Shown: positions 48,101-52,829, counted from the first letter of the stretch. The stretch: 64,000 bases of DNA from Diphasiastrum complanatum (GCA_029204225.1 CM055103.1:50693470-50757469); one strand, 5' to 3'. Notes: generated by a model from the letters alone, not told the origin. A program made the numbers and translations.

Positions 48101-48580
48101 GTGTTTGGTGGCCTTAAGCTTTGCAATATGTCTATTTCTGCCTCATTTACTCTGGTTTCATCTCTTTTTACAGCTTGCAGCAACTCACAATGGTGTAAAG
48201 TTCCTCTTAGCTGGAAAGTTTATCAACCGCCTAGTATCTTTGATTGGGTAAAGCACTTTAAGTTTCTGTAAATGTTTTTAGGATTTCTCTCTTAGGAGCT
48301 GTCCTTTGAGCTATCTTGAGTGGTTATATTTTACTGTATTTCTGTTCTTCATTACAGAAGTTCTCTTATTCTTAAGACCATTCACACAAAGTTCAGAAAA
48401 CATTTGTGCAATTTTTTGTACTTTTAAAATCACTTTTCTGATTTCATGAGGCAATCTCTCTTTTTGGATACGTCTGCAGAAATTCAGAAGTTGATACAGT
48501 AGTGCGTTCACATGCTATGAGGGTTGGTGCTAGGCTTATCTCTTGTCTCATCGTAACACCAACTGCACCCAGAGATTCCG
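5772..48580 (+). CDS. PSMD5: PSMD5-like 26S proteasome assembly chaperone, exons 1-10 (3' end outside window)
   Basis: Ten exons (5772-5859, 6000-6063, 23985-24093, 30842-30904, 31449-31552, 39271-39337, 39501-39572, 44691-44852, 48174-48247, 48480-48580) join in frame, each intron GT...AG, to give about 301 residues. Recognisable blocks are [13 protein letters not shown] (residues 34-46), [20 protein letters not shown] (about 66-85), [40 protein letters not shown] and [16 protein letters not shown] (about residue 216 on). Order and content match plant proteins annotated as 26S proteasome non-ATPase regulatory subunit 5, an all-helical ARM/HEAT protein. In animals and yeast (PSMD5/S5b, Hsm3) it chaperones the Rpt1-Rpt2-Rpn1 module of the 19S base in the cytosol. 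Plant homologues are roughly 500 residues, so about 200 residues remain beyond 64000. The reading frame is undamaged, so the gene is probably active despite introns of 17.9, 6.7, 7.7, 5.1 and 3.3 kb full of transposons. The family call rests on remembered family features, not a search. Confidence 0.83.
6000..6063 (+). CDS. PSMD5: PSMD5-like exon 2
   Basis: Follows TTTGTGTAG and encodes [20 protein letters not shown]. It ends TTTTCAG|GTGACT in phase 2. The DRFPL segment is the most recognisable N-terminal block of the family. Intron 2 (17.9 kb) follows. Confidence 0.85.
6682..6913. mobile_element. CATAG-type hAT-like MITE, copy 1
   Basis: A 232-bp non-coding element built from repeats of a near-palindrome (GAACCGTGGTACGGTTC type) around an ATTAATTAATTAAT core. 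It begins CATAGTAACCG and ends CATTAATTCTATG. Flanks CTCGCCGA and CTCACCAA match at 6 of 8 positions, compatible with an aged 8-bp target duplication of the hAT type. Related copies are at 28378-28763 and 42327-42745. Confidence 0.7.
7113..7565 (-). repeat. Copia A 3' LTR (453 bp)
   Basis: On the minus strand it begins TGTTAGAAATAAATGAC after the purine tract AAGGAGGG (complement 7566-7573) and ends at 7113. It matches 12941 onward nearly base for base, including the GA tract and the block TAGGGCACCCCCA. Confidence 0.85.
7195..7254. repeat. (GA)n microsatellite inside the copia A 3' LTR
   Basis: About 30 perfect GA units. The 5' LTR has only about 12 units at the same place (about 13029-13051), so the tract has changed length since insertion. 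Confidence 0.95.
7605..8819 (-). pseudogene. Copia A RNase H and C-terminal reverse transcriptase
   Basis: 8268-8819 encodes the C-terminal RT half, with [35 protein letters not shown] and the catalytic YVDDIIST box. 7605-8084 encodes RNase H ([54 protein letters not shown]). The two pieces are separated by stops and frameshifts at about 8085-8267. The 5' half of RT lies at 9352-9720, beyond an insertion. Confidence 0.88.
8820..9351 (+). mobile_element. Insertion in copia A RT carrying an opposite-strand copia integrase fragment
   Basis: This block interrupts copia A between [11 protein letters not shown] and [12 protein letters not shown], replacing about 30 residues of RT. Its right half (9076-9351) encodes, on the plus strand, copia integrase C-terminal sequence: [59 protein letters not shown]. 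Its left half has a (GCCGCT)n stretch (about 8873-8900) and no known domain. No clear terminal repeats or target duplication are visible, so it may be a filler or template-switch insertion. Confidence 0.65.
9352..12346 (-). pseudogene. Copia A gag-protease-integrase-N-terminal RT
   Basis: Translating leftward from 12346: gag ([20 protein letters not shown]), a zinc knuckle missing one residue ([13 protein letters not shown]), protease ([13 protein letters not shown]), the pre-integrase zinc region ([18 protein letters not shown]), integrase ([29 protein letters not shown]), its C-terminal region (9875-10441: [20 protein letters not shown]) and the RT start (9352-9720: [20 protein letters not shown]). 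Frameshifts lie near 12065 (AAA where copy A2 has a shorter run), about 10400 and about 9720-9875. The lesions show a dead copy. Confidence 0.88.
12347..12940 (-). other. Copia A 5' leader and primer-binding site
   Basis: Non-coding leader between the gag start and the 5' LTR. At 12929-12940 the minus strand reads TGGTATCAGAGC, the standard copia primer-binding site for initiator tRNA-Met, directly adjacent to the LTR end. The leader contains short units with GGGCGCCCTCC and CTGAAAA, which are more numerous in copy A2. Confidence 0.8.
12941..13651 (-). repeat. Copia A 5' LTR, MITE-interrupted and truncated
   Basis: Starts TGTAGAAAAACAAGAGTCAA next to the primer-binding site and tracks the 3' LTR to AAAATTGGGTT, after which homology stops. 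A 411-bp element (13216-13626) interrupts it. About 115 bases of the LTR's outer end are missing. Confidence 0.8.
13216..13626. mobile_element. hAT-like MITE inserted in the copia A 5' LTR
   Basis: A 411-bp non-coding insertion flanked by the perfect 8-bp duplication GTTAGTAC (13208-13215 and 13627-13634). The 3' LTR at about 7420 has the unoccupied form. The ends CTGTGTTGCAGCC and GGCTGCATCTTTG form an imperfect 13-bp inverted repeat with 9 matches. An 8-bp duplication with short C-A-type termini points to hAT-mediated insertion. A related end may lie at 14227-14309. Confidence 0.78.
13652..15119. other. Intron 2 sequence with a partial MITE end
   Basis: No gene is seen. At 14227-14309 the sequence TGTTGCACACGATCCGTTGC, then a CCGGAACGTGCG block and CTGGATCGCAAATTTG, resembles the first 90 bases of the MITE at 13216, but no partner end was found. 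The rest is AT-rich intron or decayed repeat. Confidence 0.45.
15120..15390 (-). repeat. Gypsy LTR fragment
   Basis: Shares GATGGTGGATCAAAC, TGCCCCCAAGCTATGGACCAA and a tail TGGATATACTTATACC with the gypsy LTRs at 1960-2487 and 4005-4310, same orientation, more diverged. No adjacent gypsy coding sequence, so possibly a solo or truncated LTR. Confidence 0.55.
15540..16026 (-). repeat. Copia B 3' LTR (outer edge approximate)
   Basis: On the minus strand the LTR begins TGTGAAAAATGTCAAC at 16026, directly after the purine tract GAAGAGGGAA, and contains a likely TATA box (minus-strand GCTATAAATAAC, about 15730). The matching 5' LTR is absent, so the outer boundary near 15540 is a guess. Confidence 0.5.
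16027..16936 (-). pseudogene. Copia B reverse transcriptase and RNase H end (left part)
   Basis: Minus-strand RT with [58 protein letters not shown] and the intact catalytic YVDDIILSG box (16425-16928), continuing after a frame change at about 16430 to the [17 protein letters not shown] region. RNase H is mostly deleted: after the RPDLS region only its C-terminal tail ([14 protein letters not shown], about 16060-16125) remains. The remainder of B lies at 20989-22235, separated by copia C. Confidence 0.88.
16937..17149 (+). repeat. Copia C 5' LTR, internally deleted (213 bp)
   Basis: TGTTAGGAATTAATGG...GATTCTAACA. Relative to the 3' LTR it lacks about 200 bases between CATAATTAG and TTTGATTCTAACA. 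The deleted part holds most of the sequence between the U3-like and U5-like ends. Confidence 0.88.
17150..17939 (+). other. Copia C primer-binding site and repeat-rich leader
   Basis: The primer-binding site (17150-17161) is followed by about 780 bases of leader made of degenerate iterations around GGAGGCAACATCTGG, GACAGGC..TATCTG and GTGCAGGTTT. The iterations are not in register with a fixed period. No coding sequence is apparent before the gag ATG at 17940. Confidence 0.75.
17940..19550 (+). pseudogene. Copia C gag, protease and N-terminal integrase
   Basis: Gag begins at 17940 ([20 protein letters not shown]) and meets an in-frame TAG at 18033-18035; the open stretch resumes at 18060. 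Visible elements are the gag core ([30 protein letters not shown]), an intact CCHC knuckle ([14 protein letters not shown]), protease with DSAATQHM in place of the usual DSGA, the pre-integrase region ([18 protein letters not shown]), and the integrase start ([29 protein letters not shown]). A TAA at about 19263 and a frameshift near 19548 break it. Confidence 0.9.
19551..20520 (+). pseudogene. Copia C C-terminal integrase, ending without RT
   Basis: Continues integrase through [12 protein letters not shown], an in-frame TAG in the segment before it and another at about 19709, the catalytic-Glu region ([18 protein letters not shown]), [20 protein letters not shown] and the linker with acidic and Ser-rich sequence, to [20 protein letters not shown] and a stop at 20518-20520. 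None of the RT or RNase H motifs seen in A and B occurs before the 3' LTR. Confidence 0.88.
20572..20983 (+). repeat. Copia C 3' LTR (412 bp)
   Basis: Begins TGTTAGG after the purine tract TAAGGGGGAG (20562-20571) and ends GATTCTAACA, followed by the TGCCT target duplication. It contains the ~200 bp missing from the 5' LTR, including CTATAAGAG (about 20820), a possible TATA region. Confidence 0.88.
20989..22235 (-). pseudogene. Copia B integrase to RT linker (right part)
   Basis: Continues B on the far side of copia C. RT start at 20989-21128 ([20 protein letters not shown]), a linker (21125-21364), integrase at about 21469-21991 ([40 protein letters not shown]), and the pre-integrase region to about 22235. 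Gag, protease and the 5' LTR are missing. Removing copia C and one TGCCT joins RT sequence across 16936/20989, though a small deletion there leaves the frame broken. Confidence 0.85.
22236..22740 (-). mobile_element. Purine-rich short repeats, (GA)n and a minus-strand LINE 3' end
   Basis: 22236-22440 iterates units like AAGGGGCAGCGAGGG and GGAGAAGGAG. 22490-22532 is a (GA)n tract. 22533 on is the complement of a LINE 3' end (minus strand: TTTGTGCCTATGGGCACTGG then ACAGACATTAAT) that also occurs at about 26990-27020 (+) and 62532-62600 (-). Long frames here are artefacts of the low-complexity tract. Confidence 0.6.
22741..23984 (+). other. End of intron 2, no gene seen
   Basis: Unique-looking AT-rich sequence leading to the exon 3 acceptor. 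No TE domain or RNA gene is recognised. Confidence 0.5.
23985..24093 (+). CDS. PSMD5: PSMD5-like exon 3
   Basis: Follows AATGTGGCAG, completes the split codon of exon 2 as Ser, and encodes [19 protein letters not shown] and then [17 protein letters not shown]. It ends TTG|GTAGAG in phase 0. Correct phase across 17.9 kb of transposons supports the junction. Confidence 0.85.
24300..24560. repeat. Dispersed repeat shared with 29812-30060
   Basis: Both contain CTTGAGCTTTT, a (G)AACTCA/AGCTCA block, CTTGTAGGGCTTTA, ATGCTTCAT and TTGTGTTC in the same order and strand. Diverged intron-3 repeat of unknown class. Confidence 0.4.
25447..25482. repeat. (CA)n microsatellite
   Basis: About 18 perfect CA units in intron 3, followed by TA-rich sequence at 25550-25580. 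No gene is seen from 25483 to 26150. Confidence 0.95.
26150..27020 (+). pseudogene. LINE (non-LTR) 3' fragment
   Basis: Plus-strand peptide [20 protein letters not shown], then [20 protein letters not shown] and FHFIFRC, matches the zinc-binding C-terminus of the larger LINE at 61980-62160. It runs into a 3' UTR ending TGTGCCCTCGGGTACTTGAC then AGACATTAAT. A 5'-truncated copy, as usual for LINEs. The CACACCTAC...CTCACTC stretches on each side (about 26092 and 27050) look like a long imperfect flanking duplication. Confidence 0.72.
27109..27400 (+). repeat. Copia A-family LTR fragment, plus orientation
   Basis: TGTTAGGCATGAATGACTAT, then AGGTTACTTTGACCCAAAAG and GGGTGCCCTACATTTAGTAA, is the reverse orientation of the copia A LTR at 7330-7565. 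It directly abuts copia A2 gag in the opposite direction, so this junction is an inversion, rearrangement or second insertion. A (CT)n tract lies just before (27079-27106). Confidence 0.72.
27943..28014 (+). ncRNA. tRNA-like sequence in TRIM LTR 1
   Basis: GGGCGGA starts a 72-nt segment with an A-box region TAGCTCAGTGGTAGAGC, D stem GCTC/GAGC, B box GGTTCGAATCC and T arm CTGGG/CCTAG. Spacing allows a full cloverleaf with GGT in the anticodon position (Thr-like), but the anticodon stem has a mismatch, an extra base precedes it, and position 33 is C not T. Acceptor pairing GGGCGGA/TTTGTCT uses several G-U pairs. It is read as a Pol III promoter module, not a functional tRNA. Confidence 0.72.
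28203..28274 (+). ncRNA. tRNA-like sequence in TRIM LTR 2
   Basis: Same as the copy in LTR 1, with a better acceptor stem: GGGCGGA pairs with TCTGTCC at all seven positions counting two G-U pairs. The two copies differ in this strand of the stem, which suggests LTR 2 is nearer the ancestral form. Confidence 0.72.
28378..28763. mobile_element. CATAG-type MITE, copy 2 (one end lost), inside copia A2
   Basis: Contains GAACCGTGGTACGGTTC-type palindromes and an ATTAATTAATTAA core. The right end is GGGTTCTATG (the inverse of CATAGAACCC); the left end is truncated at AACCGTATAG. About 120 bp of copia A2 gag next to it is missing relative to copia A, and no target duplication remains. Confidence 0.68.
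29396..30841 (+). other. End of intron 3, mostly unassigned
   Basis: 29460-29560 reads [20 protein letters not shown] in one plus frame, which resembles the end of a gypsy aspartic protease, but it stands alone. 29812-30060 matches the repeat at 24300. The remainder, to the exon 4 acceptor, holds nothing recognised. Confidence 0.35.
30842..30904 (+). CDS. PSMD5: PSMD5-like exon 4
   Basis: A 63-base phase 0-0 exon between TATTCTTGCAG and GTAAGC, encoding [20 protein letters not shown] plus V. It has the helix-turn-helix spacing of an ARM repeat and continues directly from exon 3. Confidence 0.75.
31449..31552 (+). CDS. PSMD5: PSMD5-like exon 5
   Basis: Begins after GTTTGCAG and encodes [20 protein letters not shown], then [15 protein letters not shown]. 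It ends GATGA|GTAAGT in phase 2. The [12 protein letters not shown] block is typical of an ARM-repeat helix. Confidence 0.82.
31553..32990 (+). other. Start of intron 5, no gene seen
   Basis: AT-rich intron with short T-rich frames only. No TE domain or repeat boundary is recognised. Confidence 0.5.
32990..33397 (-). repeat. Gypsy D 3' LTR (left edge approximate)
   Basis: On the minus strand the LTR would start TGTTATGGCCATTGG at 33397, directly after the purine run TAGGGGGAGGAG. The outer limit near 32990 (TGTGGAC) is inferred from a TG terminus. No second copy is present for confirmation. Confidence 0.5.
33398..36305 (-). pseudogene. Gypsy D pol: RT, RNase H and integrase
   Basis: Minus-strand order is RT (35675-36305: [38 protein letters not shown], catalytic YLDDILVFS), RNase H (34880-35476: [42 protein letters not shown]), integrase (34515-34835: [40 protein letters not shown]) and C-terminal integrase (33781-34395: [40 protein letters not shown]). 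Frameshifts occur near 35690, 35480 and 34400-34515. RT starts abruptly at 36305 where an unrelated LTR begins, so gag, protease and the first part of RT are gone. Confidence 0.87.
36306..38020 (+). mobile_element. LTR-flanked element without coding sequence
   Basis: 36306-36435 and 37887-38015 are direct repeats (AGAGTCTT(T)AGCAAT, TCTAGGAGCTTGCATGCTGG, TTTTAGCATTTTGGGT). After the first copy, TGATATAAGAGCC resembles the TGGTATCAGAGCC primer-binding site. The second copy extends left to about 37500 with TATATAAGC at about 37687, a likely TATA box. The ~1.06-kb interior has ACATGCA iterations (37030-37110) but no domain. Its truncated first LTR abuts gypsy D. Confidence 0.6.
38022..38290 (+). 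pseudogene. Degenerate gypsy RT fragment
   Basis: Plus-strand traces [30 protein letters not shown] and LPYLGHAI, then [15 protein letters not shown], follow gypsy RT from the catalytic YLDD-type box (here HLDD) through the connection. Several stops. From 38291 to 39270 only unassigned intron sequence is seen. Confidence 0.68.
39271..39337 (+). CDS. PSMD5: PSMD5-like exon 6
   Basis: Begins after GAAATTGTAG, completes Glu, and encodes [20 protein letters not shown] then GL. It ends CTT|GTAAGA in phase 0. Confidence 0.8.
39501..39572 (+). CDS. PSMD5: PSMD5-like exon 7
   Basis: A 72-base phase 0-0 exon between TTTGTATCAG and GTATCT, encoding [20 protein letters not shown] then VPAL. Intron 6 is only 163 bases. 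Confidence 0.78.
39573..42326 (+). other. Intron 7, first part
   Basis: No TE domain is recognised. Three minus-strand hydrophobic frames (40883-41203, 41217-41447, 41677-42078) have Leu/Phe/Cys-rich sequence such as [20 protein letters not shown], but no family was recognised and no splice model was supported. Confidence 0.4.
42327..42745. mobile_element. CATAG-type hAT-like MITE, copy 3 (complete)
   Basis: A 419-bp element with ends CATAGAACCCACGG and AACGGTTCATTAATTCTATG, so the terminal inverted repeat is CATAGAA. It is flanked by a perfect 8-bp duplication TATTTGAG (42319-42326 and 42746-42753). Internally it carries GAACCGTGGTACGGTTC and ACCGTACGGTTCTCAGAACC palindromes and two ATTAATTAATTAATT blocks. 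It lacks coding sequence. This copy fixes the family as probably hAT-mobilised. Confidence 0.85.
42754..44690 (+). other. Intron 7, last part, no gene seen
   Basis: 42960-43340 is rich in GCAGCAGAAG and CTGCTGAGGG iterations like those of a retrotransposon leader. 43477-43722 has a minus-strand frame of unknown family. Nothing else can be assigned before the exon 8 acceptor. Confidence 0.35.
44691..44852 (+). CDS. PSMD5: PSMD5-like exon 8
   Basis: The longest exon (162 bases, phase 0-0), between TGTATGACAG and GTATGG. It encodes [20 protein letters not shown], then [18 protein letters not shown] and [16 protein letters not shown]. This is the most diagnostic family block in the window. Confidence 0.87.
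45478..45765 (+). pseudogene. Small LINE reverse-transcriptase scrap
   Basis: [20 protein letters not shown] matches the RT start of the LINE at about 60720, and after a deletion [20 protein letters not shown] then [11 protein letters not shown] matches about 61570-61670. An internally deleted LINE relic in intron 8. The rest of 44853-46600 has nothing recognised. Confidence 0.72.
46623..46820 (+). pseudogene. Gypsy integrase C-terminal fragment
   Basis: Frame with [20 protein letters not shown] and [17 protein letters not shown], the SH3-like tail of gypsy integrase. It lies about 100 bases before a purine tract and an LTR start, so it is the 3' end of a plus-strand gypsy element whose upstream parts are absent. 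Confidence 0.75.
46918..47360 (+). repeat. Gypsy 3' LTR (right edge approximate)
   Basis: Begins TGTCATGCCCCTAACC after AAGGAGGGAAATA. It contains GTATATAAGTATGC (about 47168), a likely TATA box, and shares its right part (TAGCTTTGGGGCTTGATTGA, GGTTGGTTTGTTCCACCATC) with the complement of the LTRs at 1960 and 4005. 47361-48173 holds nothing recognised. Confidence 0.62.
48174..48247 (+). CDS. PSMD5: PSMD5-like exon 9
   Basis: Begins after CTTTTTACAG and encodes [20 protein letters not shown] then VSLIG. It ends TTGG|GTAAAG in phase 2. In the family this region follows the EAEL helix of exon 8. Confidence 0.82.
48480..48580 (+). CDS. PSMD5: PSMD5-like exon 10
   Basis: Begins after CGTCTGCAG, completes Gly, and encodes [20 protein letters not shown], then [13 protein letters not shown]. 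It ends CCG|GTATGT in phase 1. No continuation exon was found before 64000, so intron 10 is at least 15.4 kb. Confidence 0.82.
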
Positions 48581-49255
48581 GTATGTCTTTTCTGTTGGTC
48601 AGAATTTATTTTATTGAATAACTCCTGTATAGGTAACAGCGTTTTTGTTTAGTTAGTAATAGCTTTGCAAGGGAGTGACCTTGTTTGAATACCCAGTTGT
48701 TTTTTTTCTTACATAATTTTAAGAGGGAAAAAACTAGTGTAGCCCTGTGTGTGTGGTAGCAATCAAATCACTGATAGTATATCAAGTTATGCCATTTCTT
48801 TGTCTCTCCATTAAAGCAGTGAGGCTAGGACTTTCTTTTCTCTGTCTGACATCAGGAGTTTGACTTTAATCTGCTTTACAAATGAGGACATACAAGACAA
48901 GAAAAGTTAAGCCGTAAACATCAAGCAAGGGGGCCTGGTATCAAGCCTACTGGTGTAAATGCGCAAGTCCATGATCCCATGGCCACATAAATGCACTAGG
49001 TGGACTCTTATCTGAGTGGGGCCACTTGAGAAATTCCTCTCACAACATTTGCATGTTTTCTTTGTGCCTGAGGATCCATACCTTTGCACACCAGTTTCTT
49101 GCTCCACGTAATCCCGCTGCATGGTGTCTCAACTCTCTGTTGACATACGCACAATGTGCAGCAAATTAAGTACGCCAAACACTGAATATAATGTGAAAAA
49201 TGGTCTAAGTACAATGGTCGACCATCTGCTAGAAACTAAAATAACAGAGCCACAA
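48581..49255 (+). other. Start of intron 10, no gene seen
   Basis: Unassigned intron sequence before the hAT-like gene. The hAT element's 3' boundary probably lies here, but no terminal repeat could be matched. Confidence 0.4.
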
Positions 49256-52067
49256 TCAATGCTCTAGCTCTGACTCAGACGAATGCTCCGGAGACAACTT
49301 AAGGCCCCGAGCTGACTCTCGCAGCCGATATTTGTGCCTGTCTGGAACTAGCATGGGCTGTGTATCCGAGGAGGAGGACTCGTCACTAGCATCATCCCAA
49401 TCTGCCTCCGCATCAGCCCCCAAGCAAGCCAAACCAACAACACCTGCTCCAGCTGGCTATGACCCTGCACCTCTAGCTGTACCTGGAGCCCTGCGTGGTC
49501 GTCCTCTCTTCCCTGGCAGTTTCTGTGCCTTGCCTTTCTTGTTCGGTGCACCCTTGGGCCTTCCTGGTCTCTTGCGGACAAGAGGATCTGTCAATGCCTC
49601 ATCACCCCCATGCAAATCACCTGGCTGGCTAGGCTGGGCCCAAGCTGAGGCCGGTTGGGATAGGGAAGCAAAAGAGGGAACTCCCTGTGCACCTGAGCGA
49701 GGAGGATGAGCTCGTGGAGAGTGTGCCCGTGGGGCTGCTGTAGGTGGAGGAACTGGCTGTGCAGGAGGCAAGTACAGCGGCGATATGTACTGAAAGGGGC
49801 GCTGCGGTAGCCGGTACTGGTACATTTTGGGTGCTGCCAAAGGGGGAGTCAGTGGAGTGGGTACTGCCAAAAAAGGAGGATGTGAAGTGGGTGCTGCCAC
49901 TGGAGGAGCCACTGTGGATGTGGGCGCTGCAAGAGAAAACCTAGGCACAGATGGTGGCCTGCCATGGAGACCTGGTGCTGCAGAAGTGGACGGCGATGGA
50001 GAGGCTGCAGGCCTCAATGGCATCGGTGGCACTAGAGGTGTTGTGCGGCGCACATATACCCTCTGAGGAACTGGAGGCACCTCATGTGGCTGCTCTGGTT
50101 GGGACTCTGTGTATGGCATGCTGGCAAGAGATGATGGGGGTGCCCTGACACTCGGCATCTACTGGGCCTCTGAATCCAATGTGGCAATCAAGTCGTCTAG
50201 CTGGGCATCTGAATACAAATGTTCTAGGCTCTGGGCCTCATCCTGTGCACCATCCCCTGAATCAACCCGTGCCTCATCATGTGCACCCTGTAGACCCTGC
50301 ATGGCCTCCCAATCGGTGCAATCAAAGTCATCTGGTGCCTCCTCTGGTGTGCTGTCGTAGTAACGGCCATGACTCTGTACTGGCATCCAAGCAACTGCGG
50401 GACCGGCATCCAAATCACTCTGCCCTCTATCAAGAGCCTCCTCCATCATATCGACATAGGTAGGTATGCCACTGGCCCCCCCTGTGTGCCCTGCCTGTCT
50501 CCCAATATAACCTGCGGCATGTGCCCCACCTCTACCACGTGATGCACCTGTGACCCCTGCCCGTGGCGTGTGCTCTGCACCTGTATCAACTGCCTCATCC
50601 CACTCTGATCTGGCAAACACAACCCGAATGGGCTCATCCTTATCATTCTCATCCTATGACACTGGCTCATCAGCCTCATACAATGGAGGCTCTCTGTGCT
50701 CAAGCCCAAGCTCTCTCTCTCTCATCTCAGCAAGCTCCCTCTCTCTTTCTGTGTGCCCAAGTCATTTGCAGGCATGGGATGGACGCTGTCCATAGGCAAG
50801 TCAACCTGGCGCTCCAAATTAGATATCTTCATCTGCAAGGTCAAAATTGAGCATGTCAGGAGAAAAACTTGATCAGAAATTGAAACCTACATTTTAGTAA
50901 GACGTCAACCAACATGCTATAGGAGAATAGCCCATCACCTGCAATGCGCTCGTAATGGTCGGCAGTCTCCTGGCGAGACGTGCATTGGTGCTGTAGAACA
51001 CCAACCGCTCTAGCTGACTCACTGACAGCCTGTTTCTTCTCCTCGTGTGAACGAGGGCCCATGTGCTCCAATTAGGCTCACACACGGAGGCAGCGCAATC
51101 CTGTGGTACGTGCAATGAAATGGTTCAGCACATGTGCACGGGTGGAATGTCAACAAAACACAACAAGAGAGGATGAGATGAGATGCATACCTGTGAAAGG
51201 ACCCACAGTGCAAGACGCTGTATGGAGGGATAGGTACCTCAAGCATGGTGCACCAACCGTGACGGGAATGGATGATGACGCGACAGGCAGGGCATTAGTG
51301 GATGCATCGGCTATAGACGTGGAATGGGGAGAGTGGGACGCACTGGCAGGGATGGGTGCAGCAGCATAAGTGAGGTGCACTGGTGGAGGGGCAAGATCTG
51401 GCATGGGATACGAAAACTGCTGGCTAGGGAGGTCATCCGGATGGGAAGGGAAGGAAGAAGGGATCTCATCCACATCCTCAAAGGCCTCGTCAGTAGCATC
51501 TTGGGCCTGCTCGGGTGGCGGAGAGTCCATGAGAAAATCGTAAACTGGGGGCATGCGAGCAACAGGACGTGGTGGTGGAACCGCAGTGGCAACTGGCGGA
51601 CGTGATGGGAAGAGATCCACCGGAATGGGTGCAGATGGGGGTGTGTGTGGCGGAACTGTCTGAGGGGGATGAGGGGCAATGGGACGGGATGAGGATGCAC
51701 TCCCTCTCCTTGTGCGTGCTAGCCAAGCAGGCAGCAACTCTGGGTCAGCCACATAAGGAGCGGTGCAAAACCGGAGAAGGCCCTTCGAAATAGTGTTCTC
51801 CCCCGCCACGAGACGTGGCCCGTAAGTGTCCAGTAGTCGTTGCCTGTCGGGGACGGACATGTTGCCACAAGGGGCGGCATTTAAGGTGCCACCATTTTTG
51901 GTGCGTGCACCGAGCAGGTGGCCTTTAAGGCGAGTGAGGGACGCAGCAAATTCGACTAGGCAATATCGGCAATGCACGATCTTCTGACCGGTCTTGTTGG
52001 TCTTGTCGGCAACCCGCCTGACAACGTCCACCTCGTCCCACAAACCAGAAAGGTCGGATTGCACCAT
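49256..52067 (-). pseudogene. hAT-like transposon gene: BED finger, hAT C-terminal domain, AT-hook tail; no catalytic core
   Basis: A three-exon model on the minus strand. Exon 1 (52067-51207, 287 codons) begins MVQSDLSGLWDEVDVVRR and has a BED-type finger (HCRYCLVEFAASLTRLKGHL, about residues 32-51) followed by Pro-rich sequence. Exon 2 (51100-50939, 54 codons) carries the hAT dimerisation hallmark CEPNWSTWALVHTRRRNRL. Exon 3 (from 50832) begins MKISNLERQVDLPMD and continues to a long Pro/Ala tail with two AT-hook-like motifs (RKRPGRPKG, GKRGRPRR), ending at 49256. Introns are 106 bp each with GT-AG ends. The DDE/RNase H-like core normally between the BED and C-terminal domains is absent. 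A frame slip in a GA-rich run near 50740 and three TAG stops (near 50655, 50156 and 49455) break exon 3. Probably a decayed non-autonomous derivative; a domesticated gene is less likely. Confidence 0.72.
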
Positions 52068-52560
52068 TGCAATGGAGAAAACTAGGGAAAAAATGCAGAT
52101 GAAGCTAAAGCTAGAAGGATGGATTGCTGGAAAAAAAACAGCAGGGTTCACTATTGGAGAGACGCTAAAAATGGGCGAGTGCAGGGCGAAGCAAATGAGA
52201 TGCAACGCAGGGCGTTGCGTGGGCGAAGGGCGACGCAAGGAATCGAAGGCAGGCAGGCAAAAACAGCAGCGATGGTAGGGCGGAGAGGGCGCAAAAAAAT
52301 TTCAGAGGAAATGCGAGGGGGGCGGTTAGGTTTAGGTAAAAAAAATTAAAAAAATATTAAATAATAAATATATTAATATATTGTGGTACCGCGGTACCGG
52401 GATCCGCGGTACCCAGTACCGCGGGACCTATGATATATGAGGGTCCAGGCCGGACATTCCGCGTCCGGCGTCTGGACCTGGACGCGTTCGACCCCCGGAC
52501 GCGGGGTCAGACGCGTCCAATTTTTTTTGCTAAATAACTAAAAAAAATAAAAAAAAATCA
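52068..52560. other. 5' flank of the hAT-like gene with GC-rich palindromes
   Basis: 52330-52380 is AT-rich. 52384-52430 is packed with overlapping inverted repeats of GGTACCGCGG type, and 52450-52520 repeats GGACGCG and CGCGTCC motifs (GGACGCGTTC, GGACGCGGGGTC, GACGCGTCC). A related motif (GACCCGGACGCGT) is at about 62243. Such subterminal inverted motifs are typical transposase-binding sites, but no terminal repeat or duplication was identified. Confidence 0.45.
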
Positions 52561-52829
52561 ATTTTGTCACGGCTATACCAGGCAAGTTTTCTAGAACTTC
52601 TCCTTTATCCTAGCTAACAAAGCCTCCTTTGTCCAAGGTCCGTTATCCAAGGTTTAGGGTTAGGGGATTGTCATTTCGTACAGTTCGTTATCCAAGGTAC
52701 AGGTCAACCAGATTCACATTTTTTGCCTTTGGGGGCAGTGATCAATACCCATTTCACCTGGATATTTGGCCAGGAAGATTTGTAAGAAAGCAATGGTCAA
52801 AAAGGTCTTTCCAGTGCCTGGGGAAGACT

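Noticed and set aside
49332-51793. Plus-strand Ala/Gly/Trp-rich frames between 49.3 and 51.8 kb
   Set aside because: They lie opposite the hAT-like gene, whose minus-strand frames have recognised BED, hAT and AT-hook motifs.
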